From NCBI RefSeq assembly GCF_900221005.1, contig NZ_OBQI01000004.1, forward strand, positions 1-64,000: a stretch of 64,000 nucleotides of DNA, in the 5' to 3' direction. Positions 43,619-51,913 of this stretch are shown here, one piece after another; position 1 is the first letter of the stretch, and the number at the start of each line of letters is the position of its first letter. The position numbers were made by a program, and so were the translations under genes. Source of the DNA: Blastococcus aggregatus (GTDB lineage: Bacteria; Actinomycetota; Actinomycetes; Mycobacteriales; Geodermatophilaceae). The notes beneath the pieces are model-generated. The model did not search any database and was not told the DNA's origin. It worked only from the letters and a program-made list of their open reading frames with translations.

Positions 43619-44001
43619 GGTCCGCCGCCCTCAGCCTGCTGACCGCGCCGGCGCGCGCTCTCCACTGCCGACCTCAGCTGGGTGACGCTGTCGGAATCCA
43701 GGTCGGCGACGAAGTGCATGAGCACCTCCTGCCGATCTGCGGACTCCGCCAGCACGTCTTGAAGCAGGGCCGCTGCGTGCTGGGCCTGCGTGCGCACTGG
43801 CCGGTACAGCCACGCCCGGCCGCTCATCTCACGGGTCACCTGACCCTTGCGGTGCAGGTTGTCCATCACCGTCATCACGGTCGTGTAGGCGAGTTTGCGG
43901 GACGTGCTGAGCGAGGCCAGCACATCTCGGACGGTCGCAGGCTCCGCTCGCTCCCACAGATCCCGCATGATCGCCGCCTCAAGTTCTCCGAACGGTCGCA
44001 T
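43615..44001 (-). CDS. BlaI/MecI/CopY-family repressor
   Basis: Winged-helix repressor of 128 residues. ATG 44001 has AGAGGAAG upstream and is preferred to the frame start at 44052. The recognition helix region reads LAYTTVMTVMDNLHRKGQV, the standard BlaI signature, and the C-terminal half is a dimerisation helix pair. No CopY-type CxC metal motif is present, so induction would go through the M56 protease. Two tandem dyads lie 80-121 bases upstream, consistent with autoregulation. Confidence 0.92.
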   Translation of the reverse strand: MRPFGELEAAIMRDLWERAEPATVRDVLASLSTSRKLAYTTVMTVMDNLHRKGQVTREMSGRAWLYRPVRTQAQHAAALLQDVLAESADRQEVLMHFVADLDSDSVTQLRSAVESARRRGQQAEGGGP

Positions 44002-44081
44002 GGACCCACTTCCTCTCGCCGCGACTCCGCCGAAGCACCGTGACGGCCGCACGCAGGGGACGCGCCCCTCGTCGACCCCTT

Positions 44082-44122
44082 CTACGATCCTACTTAGGAG
44101 ATACCTCTACGATTCAGCTTAG
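44082..44122. promoter_or_regulatory. Tandem BlaI-type operators (sites 9 and 10)
   Basis: CTACGATCCTACTTAG (44082-44097) and CTACGATTCAGCTTAG (44107-44122), 25 bases apart, form a direct repeat of TCTACGAT-N4-CTTAG. They lie between divergent blaI and ctaD and define the consensus used for the other sites. Confidence 0.8.
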
Positions 44123-44195
44123 AAGATCGATCAGCCCGCCGGGCGCAGCCCCAGCTGATCGTCGGCCCCCGCCTCCGTGAAAGTGAGCCGCGACG

Positions 44196-45947
44196 ATGAC
44201 GATCGCCCCAGCCCCGATCGTTTCCCGGCCAAGTCTGGCTCCGCCACCGACCAAGGGGTCGCGACTGACCAGCCTGCTGCGAACCACCGACCACAAGACC
44301 ATCGGCCTGATGTACATGGTCGCGTCGTTCGGGTTCTTCATGATCGGTGGCCTGATGGCCATGTTGATGCGCGGCGAGCTAGCCCTTCCGGGCCTTCAGT
44401 TCACTTCCCCCGAGCAGTACAACCAGCTGTTCACCATGCACGGCACCATCATGCTGCTGATGTTCGCGACGCCACTTTTCTTCGCGTTCGCAAACCTGAT
44501 CATGCCGCTGCAGATCGGTGCCCCCGACGTAGCGTTCCCACGGCTGAACGCGCTGTCGTTCTGGTTGTTCCTCTTCGGCAGCCTGATCGTGGTCTCCAGC
44601 GTCGCCACCCCCGGCGGGGCCCCGGACTTCGGCTGGACAGCCTATGCACCGCTGTCGAGCGAGCTGCACTCCCCGGGCGTGGGCGGTGACCTGTGGATCA
44701 CCGGCCTGGCGGTCAGCGGTCTCGGCACGATCCTGGGTGCGGTCAATTTCATCACCACGATCGTGAGCCTCCGCGCCCCCGGCATGACGATGTTCCGGAT
44801 GCCGATCTTCGTCTGGAACACGCTGGTCACCAGCATCATGATCCTGCTGGCCTTCCCGATCCTGACCGCGGCGCTACTCGCCTTGCTCGCCGATCGCAAC
44901 CTCGGGTCCCTCATCTTCTCGGCCGAGAACGGCGGGCCGATGCTCTGGCAGCACCTGTTCTGGTTCTTCGGCCACCCCGAGGTCTACATCATCGCGCTGC
45001 CGTTCTTCGGCATCGTCACCGAGATCATCCCGGTCTTCGCCCGCAAGCCGCTGTTCGGCTACAAGGGCATGGTCGGGGCGACTCTGGCCATCGGCTTCCT
45101 CGCCCTCGCCGTCTGGGCGCACCACATGTATGCCACCGGCGCGGTGCTGCTGCCCTTCTTCGCCTTCCTCACCTACCTGATCGCGGTACCTACCGGGCTG
45201 AAGTTCTTCAACTGGATCGGCACCATGTGGCGGGGTCAGATGACCTACGAGACGCCGATGCTGTTCTCCATCGGTTTCATGGTGACCTTCCTGCTCGGTG
45301 GTCTGACCGGCGTGCTGCTGGCCTCCCCGCCGCTGGACTGGCAGGTGCACGACTCCTACTTCGTCGTGGCGCACTTCCACTACGTCGTCTTCGGCACCGT
45401 GGTGTTCGCCGCCTACGCCGGTATCTATTTCTGGTTCCCCAAGATGTGCGGCCGGATGATGGACGAGCGACTGGGCAAGCTGCAGTTCTGGATGACCTTC
45501 GTCGGCTTCCACGGCACGTTCCTCGTGCAGCACTGGCTGGGCAACCAGGGCATGCCGCGCCGATATGCCGACTATCTGCCCACTGATGGGTTCACCACGC
45601 TGAACATGATTTCCACAATCTTCAGCTTTGTGCTCGGCGCCTCGGTGATCCCGTTCATCTACAACGTGGTGCGGTCCTGGAAGTACGGGAAGCTCGCCCT
45701 GCGCGACGACCCGTGGGGTTACGGCAACTCGTTGGAGTGGGCGACGTCGTCCCCGCCGCCGCGGCACAACTTCGTGGAGCTTCCGCGGATCCGCTCCGAG
45801 CGCCCCGCGTTCGAGGCGCACTACCCGCACCTGGTCGAGCGGCTGCAGGACGAGGCGCACGCGGGCAAGCGCCACGCCCCCTACGTCAGCGAGCTCATCC
45901 CAGGCACGGGAAAGCGTCAAGGCCCGAACGACCCTGACGTCACCTGA
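44196..45947 (+). CDS. ctaD: Cytochrome c oxidase subunit I
   Basis: Catalytic haem-copper oxidase subunit, 583 residues with twelve membrane helices. Visible hallmarks are the haem His in FTMHGTIML, the crosslinked CuB His-Tyr site [14 protein letters not shown], the CuB His pair [10 protein letters not shown], and AHFHYVVFG. Length is normal for actinobacterial CtaD. No subunit II (CtaC), III (CtaE) or IV gene is in the window, so it must use partners encoded elsewhere. It is divergent from blaI across the tandem dyads and is followed by a hairpin. Confidence 0.95.
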   Translation: MTIAPAPIVSRPSLAPPPTKGSRLTSLLRTTDHKTIGLMYMVASFGFFMIGGLMAMLMRGELALPGLQFTSPEQYNQLFTMHGTIMLLMFATPLFFAFANLIMPLQIGAPDVAFPRLNALSFWLFLFGSLIVVSSVATPGGAPDFGWTAYAPLSSELHSPGVGGDLWITGLAVSGLGTILGAVNFITTIVSLRAPGMTMFRMPIFVWNTLVTSIMILLAFPILTAALLALLADRNLGSLIFSAENGGPMLWQHLFWFFGHPEVYIIALPFFGIVTEIIPVFARKPLFGYKGMVGATLAIGFLALAVWAHHMYATGAVLLPFFAFLTYLIAVPTGLKFFNWIGTMWRGQMTYETPMLFSIGFMVTFLLGGLTGVLLASPPLDWQVHDSYFVVAHFHYVVFGTVVFAAYAGIYFWFPKMCGRMMDERLGKLQFWMTFVGFHGTFLVQHWLGNQGMPRRYADYLPTDGFTTLNMISTIFSFVLGASVIPFIYNVVRSWKYGKLALRDDPWGYGNSLEWATSSPPPRHNFVELPRIRSERPAFEAHYPHLVERLQDEAHAGKRHAPYVSELIPGTGKRQGPNDPDVT

Positions 45948-46003
45948 GCCACTGGGAGGAACGACACCGACCATTCGCCGGCGCCCCGGTCCGCCTTTCG
46001 AGA

Positions 46004-46031
46004 CGGGGTGGGTCGCTGTAGGCCCACCCCG
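46004..46031 (+). terminator. Hairpin terminator after ctaD
   Basis: CGGGGTGGG (46004-46012) pairs perfectly with CCCACCCCG (46023-46031) around a 10-base loop, 56 bases after the ctaD stop. There is no T run. Confidence 0.6.
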
Positions 46032-46128
46032 CCCGCTCGACCCGCTGCACGGGCATTGACTGCGTCCGCCCCGTGGCGCCTGCTGTTGACCCCTCGGTAG
46101 CGCCTCGGCAAGCCCGTGGCGTAGGCGG

Positions 46129-47466
46129 TCAAGCCTCGAACAGAGTCCTTCCCCACCAGTCGTCGGCATCGCGAGCTCCCGGCGGGCAGGCGAACACGGC
46201 GGAGGACCTGTGCTGGATGAACCGGTTGAGCGCATCCGCGGCAAGGTTTCGCTGCACCTGCACGAAGCCGGTATCCGGGTTGCGCTGGTAGGCAATGAAG
46301 AAGAGGCCGGCATCGAGACGGCCGGAATCGTCTGTGCCGTCCACGAAGCTGTACCCACGCCGCAACATGGCCGTTCCTGAATTGGTGGGATGAGACAGGA
46401 ATACATGCGAGTTATGCGGGATGGCCGGACCATCGCCCCTGACGGCGCCGAAGTCGGTCGGGTCGAATTCCTTTCGCTGACCCAGCGGCGCGCCCGCGGT
46501 CTTCGTGCGTCCGATCACCGCCTCCTGGTGGGGTGCGGGCACCTGGTCCCAGTCCTCGATCAGCATGCGGATCCGACGGGTGACCAGATAGGAACCGCCG
46601 GCCAGCCAAGCGACGTCGTCCTCCCCCACCCATACGAACTGCTCGAGTGCGCTGCCGTTCTCGGCCTTGAGGTTGGCCGTGCCGTCCTTGAAGCCGAGGA
46701 GGTTGCGCGGCGTCGCCTGTGCCGTACTGGTGGATGACGTGCGGCCGAACCCGAGTTGGGTCCAGCGCACACGCACCACCCCGACGCCCAGGCGCACCAG
46801 GCTGCGCACGGCGTGCACCGCCACCTGGGGGTCGTTGGCGCACGCCTGGACGCACAGGTCCCCCCCGCTGATGGAGGGATCGAGCGCGTCGCCTGGGAAC
46901 ACTGGTAGCTCGACCAGGGATTTCGGGCGACGAGCCGCCAGTTCGAAGCGGTCGACTCCATCGCCCGTCATGAACAGCGTCGGTCCGAATCCGACGGTCA
47001 GCGTGAGGCCGGACGGCGGTAGTCCCTGCGCCTCACCACTGTCGTCCGGGCCGACGATCTCACCGGCGGTCAGTCGCCGGGCGGCCGCCGTCCACGACGC
47101 CAGCATTGCCACGAGCGCCTCACGGCTGTCGGTGACGACGTCGAACGCGACGAAGTGGAGCCGGTCCTGCGCCGGCGTCACGATCCCCGCCTGGTGAGTA
47201 CCCGTGAACTCGACCGGCGTGGGAGACTCCCGCGCTGTCGACGACGACACGACGGGCGACGGCGGCCTCGCGGCGGTCGTGCGACCTACTACTCCCCCGA
47301 CTGCCCCGGACGCCAGGACGCCCGCGGTCCCGAGCCCCGCCATGCCGAAGAGCTTTCGACGGGACAGGCCGCGCTCCTGCCTCTCCGCCGGTCGGTCCGC
47401 CGGCGGCGACTCGTCAGTCACGACAGGATCCGCGGAGCTTCGCACGTTGAAAACTGAAGGGCGCAC
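46129..47466 (-). CDS. Tat-exported Dyp-type peroxidase (EfeB-like)
   Basis: Haem peroxidase of about 430-445 residues with a twin-Arg signal (LSRRKLFGMAGLGTAG). The Dyp domain has the GFKDGTANL motif with the distal Asp, the Arg region TRRIRMLIEDW, and HNSHVFLSHPTNSGTAMLRRGYSF near the proximal His. EfeB partners EfeU and EfeO are not in the window. The frame opens at GTG 47466; GTG 47421 is an equally good start, and neither has a ribosome site. A BlaI-type dyad at 47479 is very close to the first, so the message may be leaderless. Confidence 0.9.
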   Translation of the reverse strand: MRPSVFNVRSSADPVVTDESPPADRPAERQERGLSRRKLFGMAGLGTAGVLASGAVGGVVGRTTAARPPSPVVSSSTARESPTPVEFTGTHQAGIVTPAQDRLHFVAFDVVTDSREALVAMLASWTAAARRLTAGEIVGPDDSGEAQGLPPSGLTLTVGFGPTLFMTGDGVDRFELAARRPKSLVELPVFPGDALDPSISGGDLCVQACANDPQVAVHAVRSLVRLGVGVVRVRWTQLGFGRTSSTSTAQATPRNLLGFKDGTANLKAENGSALEQFVWVGEDDVAWLAGGSYLVTRRIRMLIEDWDQVPAPHQEAVIGRTKTAGAPLGQRKEFDPTDFGAVRGDGPAIPHNSHVFLSHPTNSGTAMLRRGYSFVDGTDDSGRLDAGLFFIAYQRNPDTGFVQVQRNLAADALNRFIQHRSSAVFACPPGARDADDWWGRTLFEA

Positions 47467-47478
47467 ACCACGGCCAGG

Positions 47479-47494
47479 CTACTATCCGACATAG
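47479..47494. promoter_or_regulatory. BlaI-type operator (site 11)
   Basis: CTACTATCCGACATAG, 12 bases from the first possible start of the Dyp peroxidase gene. Confidence 0.62.
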
Positions 47495-47699
47495 GAGTCT
47501 GGTCCGCTCGGCACCCAGACTCAAGGCGGGCTGATGATCGGGTCGGGCAACGCCGAGGCCAGTTTGGCAATCGCGACAATCCGCGACCGCGGATTCGTGC
47601 GGCGACCTGCGTTGCGGGCTGCGACACGCCACGGCCCGCTCTCGGCCCAACCAGAGAGGAACGCCGGCAGCGAGCCGTGCCGGCGTGCCGCATCGACGG

Positions 47700-47715
47700 C
47701 TACTACCTTGACTAG
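47700..47715. promoter_or_regulatory. BlaI-type operator (site 12)
   Basis: CTACTACCTTGACTAG, 106 bases upstream of the NlpC/P60 gene. The rest of the 355-base gap after the Dyp gene shows no supported gene. Confidence 0.6.
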
Positions 47716-47821
47716 TCGTGACGTCTACGCACTCCAGGACGATGGGACCCACTTGTTCCGGCAACAGTTGGGCCTACCTCGACGCTGACCTGCGGACCGG
47801 TGCACGACAGCGGGAGACCTG

Positions 47822-48394
47822 ATGATGGATGGGATGTCGCAGGTGCAGTCACGCATCGCCGAGATTCAGGCGCAGCTCGCGCCACTGAGTGCGCGACCGC
47901 GCGCGACCGCGGCCGACTGGATGTCCGCTGCGACCGCTGCCGGTCTGGTGGACGCCTCACGGCCGCCGGCTGTGGCCACGAGTTCGCCTGCCGGCGCGAC
48001 CGATGCGGCGCCGATGGTCGCCGGAACGGACCGCGAGTCCGCCATCACGGGAAAGGCGCTCCAGTATCTCGGAGTGCCCTACCTATGGGGCGGCACCGAC
48101 CCCTCGAAGGGTCTCGACTGCTCCGGATTCACACAGTTGGTCTACAAGAGTCAGGGCGTAGACCTCCCCCGCGTCTCCTCTCAGCAGGCGACCGCTGGAC
48201 GAGCTGTCCCGTCGATGGCGGAGGCCCGCCCGGGGGATCTGCTGTTCTTCGACTACTCGCCCGAGAGGCCAGGTATCGACCACGTGGGGATCTTCATGGG
48301 TGACGGCAAGATGATTGCCGCGCCACAACCCGGCGAGGTCGTCAAGATCCAGTCGGTGGGCGATCCCACCGTGATTCGCCGGGTGCTCTCGTAG
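47822..48394 (+). CDS. NlpC/P60 peptidoglycan endopeptidase
   Basis: Cysteine peptidase cutting stem peptides, 190 residues. The C-terminal NlpC/P60 domain (about 75-190) has the catalytic Cys in GLDCSGFTQL and His in GIDHVGIFMG, preceded by YLGVPYLWGG. There is no classic signal peptide; residues 1-70 are helical and Ala/Thr-rich, like the flagellar-type or phage-like forms, so the export route is unclear. ATG 47822 has GGGAGA upstream. Confidence 0.87.
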   Translation: MMDGMSQVQSRIAEIQAQLAPLSARPRATAADWMSAATAAGLVDASRPPAVATSSPAGATDAAPMVAGTDRESAITGKALQYLGVPYLWGGTDPSKGLDCSGFTQLVYKSQGVDLPRVSSQQATAGRAVPSMAEARPGDLLFFDYSPERPGIDHVGIFMGDGKMIAAPQPGEVVKIQSVGDPTVIRRVLS

Positions 48395-48776
48395 GCAGTC
48401 GCCTCGAGCGAGGAGACAGCTTCGTCGGACGGCGCTGACAGCAGGTCCCGCCTCTGCTCGCTGGCGCAAGTCTGCTCACCTCGCCGAGACGCTTCTGGTC
48501 GATGAAGACGGCCCACCGCTGCATCCCGCCACACCGACTGCGTGCACTTCGGCTCTGCGCTCCAGCGATCCCGCCCGCAAGTCGCATCGAACCGATGGAC
48601 CGCATCGGTGCCGTCTGCGCGGCTCGCCGTCGGTAGCTGATGACCCGTCGCTCCTATCTACTAAAGCGCATCGTAATCTATCGGCGGTCGGCACTCCCAC
48701 CAGCGCTCGACCACGCCGTCGGCCACGGTCCGCATGGACCGCGGCGCGCGCAGGCAGCCTGCAAGAAGGAGCCGCA
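48395..48776. other. Stretch between nlpC-like gene and resB
   Basis: No supported gene; open frames here are short and Arg-rich. It contains one BlaI-type dyad (48661-48676), and the 3' end leads into a short leader frame before resB. Confidence 0.45.
48661..48676. promoter_or_regulatory. BlaI-type operator (site 13)
   Basis: CTAAAGCGCATCGTAA; the reverse complement, within TTACGAT-N4-TTTAGTAGA, fits the long consensus. It is 100 bases before the leader frame of resB. Confidence 0.55.
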
Positions 48777-48851
48777 GTGAGTTGGTGCTCGAGCGTCCGG
48801 ACGAGTTCAACGACCCCTCTTCAAGGCACGGGTACAGCGAGGACGGCATGA
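48777..48851 (+). CDS. Possible 24-residue leader peptide upstream of resB
   Basis: GTG 48777 has an AAGGAG ribosome site at ideal spacing and reads 24 codons to a TGA that overlaps the resB ATG (ATGA). The peptide is Ser/Thr-rich with one Cys (MSWCSSVRTSS...). It may couple translation to resB or act as a leader; it is too short to judge by content. Confidence 0.4.
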   Translation: MSWCSSVRTSSTTPLQGTGTARTA

Positions 48852-50461
48852 CCGACCTGCAGACCCAGCCCGACCGAGCATCGGTCGCCGCCCATCAGAA
48901 CTCGGTGCTGCGCCGACCTGGACGGTGGCTGGTGCGCCGCTGGCGGTGGTTGACCAGCATGCGGACGGCGGTGGTGCTGCTGTTCCTGCTGGCGCTGGCG
49001 GCTGTGCCCGGCTCGCTGTTCCCGCAGCGGTCGTTGACGCCCAGCGCGGTGGCCCGGTACTTCCGAGAAAATCCCGACCTGGCGCCTGTCCTCGACAGGT
49101 TGTGGATGTTCGACGTCTTCGCCAGCCCGTGGTTCTCGGCGATCTACCTCCTGCTCTTCATCTCGCTCATCGGCTGCCTGGTCCCGCGCTGCACCGAGCA
49201 CCTGCGGGCCCTACGGGCCGAGCCGCCGCCCGTACCTCGGCATCTGCACCGGCTCCCGGTTCACACGGAGAACACGGTGTCACTGCCCTCGGAGACGGTG
49301 GCTGAGCAGCTCGAGGCCGATCTGCGATCGGCGCGGTTCCGGGTGTCCCGACGCAGCATCCCCGGTGGTGTGGAGATATCGGCCGAGCGCGGTCGGGTGA
49401 AGGAAACCGGCAACCTCGTCTTTCACGTCTCGCTCTTGGCCCTGCTCGTCGCGCTGGCCGGCGGCAGGTTGTGGGGCTACGAAGGCAGCATCCTGGTTAC
49501 CGAGGGAGACGGCTTCTGCAACTCCTTCCAGCAGTACGACCGGTATGTCGCAGGGCCGTTGGTGGATCCGGACGGCCTGACGCCGCTCTGCTTCGACCTG
49601 GAGGATTTCCGCGCCACGTACGAGCCGAACGGCACGCCGGCCTCCTTCACCGCCGACATCGGGGTGCAGGCAGAGCCGGGAGCGGCCACGGAGCAGACGA
49701 CGATCGGGGTCAACGACCCGTTCCGCTCCGACGGGGACCGTCTGTACGTGACGGGGCACGGCTTCACACCCCTTTTCACAGTGACGCTGCCGGGCGGTCA
49801 GGTCTTCGAGCAGCTGTCGGCACCGTTCCTGCCCCGGGACAGCACGACGTTCGCCAGCGAGGGAGTCGTGAAGTTGCCGGATCTCGGTGACGGCTCCGGT
49901 GACGGGTTCGCCCTCGAGGGCTTCTTCGCTCCGACCGGCCTGATCCAGGGCGGCGTCCTGACCTCGGTGGATGCGCGGCCGCTCAACCCGCAGGTCGCCA
50001 TCGTCGGCTATCGCGGCTACCTGGGGCTGGACAGCGGTGCGCCACAGTCGGTCTTCACGCTGGACCAACGACAGATCGACGTCGGTGCGCTGAACCAGAT
50101 CGGGGAGGCGAACTTGGACATCGGCGAGAGCGCAGAGTTCGAAGACGGCACCGTCGTCCGCTTCGACGGGTTCCGTGAGTTCGCGGCCCTGCAGGTGTCG
50201 CACGATCCGGGGCAGGTCGCTGTCCTCATCAGCGCCATCACCATGCTGCTCGGACTTCTGGTCACACTGCTGGTGCGCCGGGAGCGGGTCTTTGCTCGAA
50301 TTGCCAGCTCGCAGGTGTCGAGCTCTGTCGACGACCGGTCGACGACGGTGTCGATGGCGGGACTCGCACTGGGTGGGAACGGTGACATCCGCGAACGACT
50401 CCACGGACTCACCAGCAGCCTGCTCGGTGACAGCCAGCCGGGACAACACCACGGCCGTTGA
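48848..50461 (+). CDS. resB: System II cytochrome c biogenesis protein ResB
   Basis: Partner of CcsA/ResC in the cytochrome c synthase. From ATG 48848 it has 537 residues: membrane helices at about 40-62, 97-120 and 190-210, a large extracytoplasmic domain (about 215-465), and a last helix at about 470-492 followed by a cytosolic tail. TSMRTAVVLLFLLALAAVPGSLFPQR is recognisable as the ResB N-terminal segment, and AERGRVKETGNLVFHVSLL contains the conserved membrane-proximal His. The frame is open to an ATG at 48734, but the overlapping leader frame makes 48848 more likely. Confidence 0.9.
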   Translation: MTDLQTQPDRASVAAHQNSVLRRPGRWLVRRWRWLTSMRTAVVLLFLLALAAVPGSLFPQRSLTPSAVARYFRENPDLAPVLDRLWMFDVFASPWFSAIYLLLFISLIGCLVPRCTEHLRALRAEPPPVPRHLHRLPVHTENTVSLPSETVAEQLEADLRSARFRVSRRSIPGGVEISAERGRVKETGNLVFHVSLLALLVALAGGRLWGYEGSILVTEGDGFCNSFQQYDRYVAGPLVDPDGLTPLCFDLEDFRATYEPNGTPASFTADIGVQAEPGAATEQTTIGVNDPFRSDGDRLYVTGHGFTPLFTVTLPGGQVFEQLSAPFLPRDSTTFASEGVVKLPDLGDGSGDGFALEGFFAPTGLIQGGVLTSVDARPLNPQVAIVGYRGYLGLDSGAPQSVFTLDQRQIDVGALNQIGEANLDIGESAEFEDGTVVRFDGFREFAALQVSHDPGQVAVLISAITMLLGLLVTLLVRRERVFARIASSQVSSSVDDRSTTVSMAGLALGGNGDIRERLHGLTSSLLGDSQPGQHHGR

Positions 50462-50588
50462 ACCGCGAGGCCGTCCGCCCTCCCATCCCGCGCCTTAGCA
50501 GCAGAAGCGGGACTCCGGGCTCACGGAGGTCGTCCACCGGAGGCGTCGTGAGCACGCCACTGACGTCGTCGTCTGTGCCGGGACGCCA

Positions 50589-50747
50589 TCAGCCGCCCAC
50601 CGTCACGTCGTTGAACGGAAGGCGCGGCTCCATCCACGGGAAGACGACGAACAGCAGCAGCGCGCAGACCACAAGCACCAAGGCCAGCGCGGTCACCGCC
50701 CTGGTCGCCGTGCCACCGGGCAGGTGACGCCACATCCAGAGGTACAT
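50589..50747 (-). CDS. 52-residue single-helix membrane protein paired with sortase
   Basis: Small gene with AGAGGA a few bases before ATG 50747, ten bases after the sortase stop. It reads MYLWMWRHLPGG, a basic short stretch, one strong membrane helix (about 18-38), then PWMEPRLPFNDVTVGG. Small proteins ending in this PFNDVTV form are found next to class E sortases in actinobacteria, from memory. The function is unknown. Competing frames on either strand over the same bases are low-complexity. Confidence 0.72.
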   Translation of the reverse strand: MYLWMWRHLPGGTATRAVTALALVLVVCALLLFVVFPWMEPRLPFNDVTVGG

Positions 50748-50757
50748 GCGGGTCCTC

Positions 50758-51510
50758 TCAGCTCTCGCGCAGGGCCGGCGGGCCGTCGGGCATCTCGGTC
50801 TTGGTCAGGCCGTCGCCCTCCAGCCCGGCGTGGATGATCAGCCGCTGCCGCGCGGAGTACTTCGGATGGCACGTGGTCAGCGTCAGATATGCCCCGCTCG
50901 GTGGACCGTCCTCGGCTCCATTGGGCGTCGGCGAGATCACTTCGATGTCGGACGGACGGACGATCTGTTGGCCGGGAATCCCGCTCGGGTCGGTGGTGAA
51001 GTCGCCCGTCACAGGGTCCCCGAGTACCCGATAGACGAACCAGCGGTCGGCCGTCTCGATGACGATGGGGTCACCCGGACGCAGCCGGTCAAGATCCAGG
51101 AACGGCGACCCTTTGCCGACCCGGTGACCCGCGAGCGCCACGTTGCCCTGCTCGCCCGGCAACGCCGTCCCCTCGTAGTGGCCCGGCCCCTGCGCCAGCT
51201 GCTCCTCGGCGGTGCCCTCGAGCACGACCTGCTCGTAGTCAGCACCCAGCCTTGGGATGTGCAGAACGGCGAACGCGTCGCCCAGGATGCTGACGCGCGG
51301 CGCCGGACGGGCTTCTGCCTCCGCCGTCCATCCCTGACGCAGATCCCTCTTCAGCTGGTCCTGCCTGCGGTCAGTGAGCACGTCGGTCACGAACAGCTCG
51401 TAGACGACGAATAGAAGCACCACGAGGCCCCCGGTCACCAGGACCTCTCCGATCGAACGCGCAACGGTGCGCCATCGAGACTGAGCGCTAGTGGATTGCG
51501 TGCCGTGCAC
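50758..51510 (-). CDS. Class E sortase
   Basis: Membrane transpeptidase that anchors proteins with an LAXTG-type signal to the wall. The 250-residue protein has one N-terminal membrane helix (about 22-45). The sortase domain has the catalytic His in VALAGHRVGKGSPF, Cys in LTLTTCHPKYS and Arg in ARQRLIIHA. The GTG start has AGGAG at good spacing. No protein with an obvious sortase signal was noticed in the window. The small PFNDVTV protein follows, and a BlaI-type dyad lies 144 bases upstream. Confidence 0.93.
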   Translation of the reverse strand: MHGTQSTSAQSRWRTVARSIGEVLVTGGLVVLLFVVYELFVTDVLTDRRQDQLKRDLRQGWTAEAEARPAPRVSILGDAFAVLHIPRLGADYEQVVLEGTAEEQLAQGPGHYEGTALPGEQGNVALAGHRVGKGSPFLDLDRLRPGDPIVIETADRWFVYRVLGDPVTGDFTTDPSGIPGQQIVRPSDIEVISPTPNGAEDGPPSGAYLTLTTCHPKYSARQRLIIHAGLEGDGLTKTEMPDGPPALRES

Positions 51511-51913
51511 TCAGTGCTCCTAGGTCGGATGCCATGTAATGGAATCGCGTTGTGAGGCTGCTGGAACGACGAGGCGGGATGCCCAAGACGTAGAAGAACG
51601 AGCCGCTTGTCCGCGTACCTGGCGGCCCGCCTACATCCCCCTGCACAACATCCACTACGACGGATAGTAGTAGCCGAGCTGTTCAACGCGTTGGATCTCG
51701 ATGCCCCGGGCGGGAGCGCGTCGTCGCGGCGTGGTCCCCCGACGATCCTGCGAGACGCGATCCCGTCCCCGGACACCACGCCGTCGGGATCTCTGTCGCC
51801 GCCCTCACACACCCATCGCACCGCCGGCCGGTCGCCTCACACGGCGGGGCACCGTTGCCGCTCCGCCTGCAACGCCGGCGTCACCGGAATCACGCTGCCG
51901 CCGACCGCCCTGG
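51511..51913. other. Gap between the sortase unit and the Tad locus
   Basis: This 403-base gap has no supported gene. It contains one BlaI-type dyad (51655-51670) serving the sortase. A CCTAGG near 51520 is only a half-site. Confidence 0.5.
51655..51670. promoter_or_regulatory. BlaI-type operator (site 14)
   Basis: CTACGACGGATAGTAG, followed by a further TAG, upstream of the leftward sortase gene. Confidence 0.65.

Noticed and set aside
42674-44001. A beta-lactam resistance system because of BlaI and BlaR1-like proteins
   Set aside because: The M56 protein lacks a penicillin-binding domain and no beta-lactamase is present; the neighbours are copper and respiratory genes.
50458-50727. An 89-codon plus-strand frame after resB
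   Set aside because: Ser/Thr/Arg-rich with no ribosome site; it overlaps the better-supported 52-codon minus-strand gene.
51517-51524. CCTAGG upstream of the sortase as an operator
   Set aside because: The partner arm is not at the required distance; the full dyad for this gene is at 51655.
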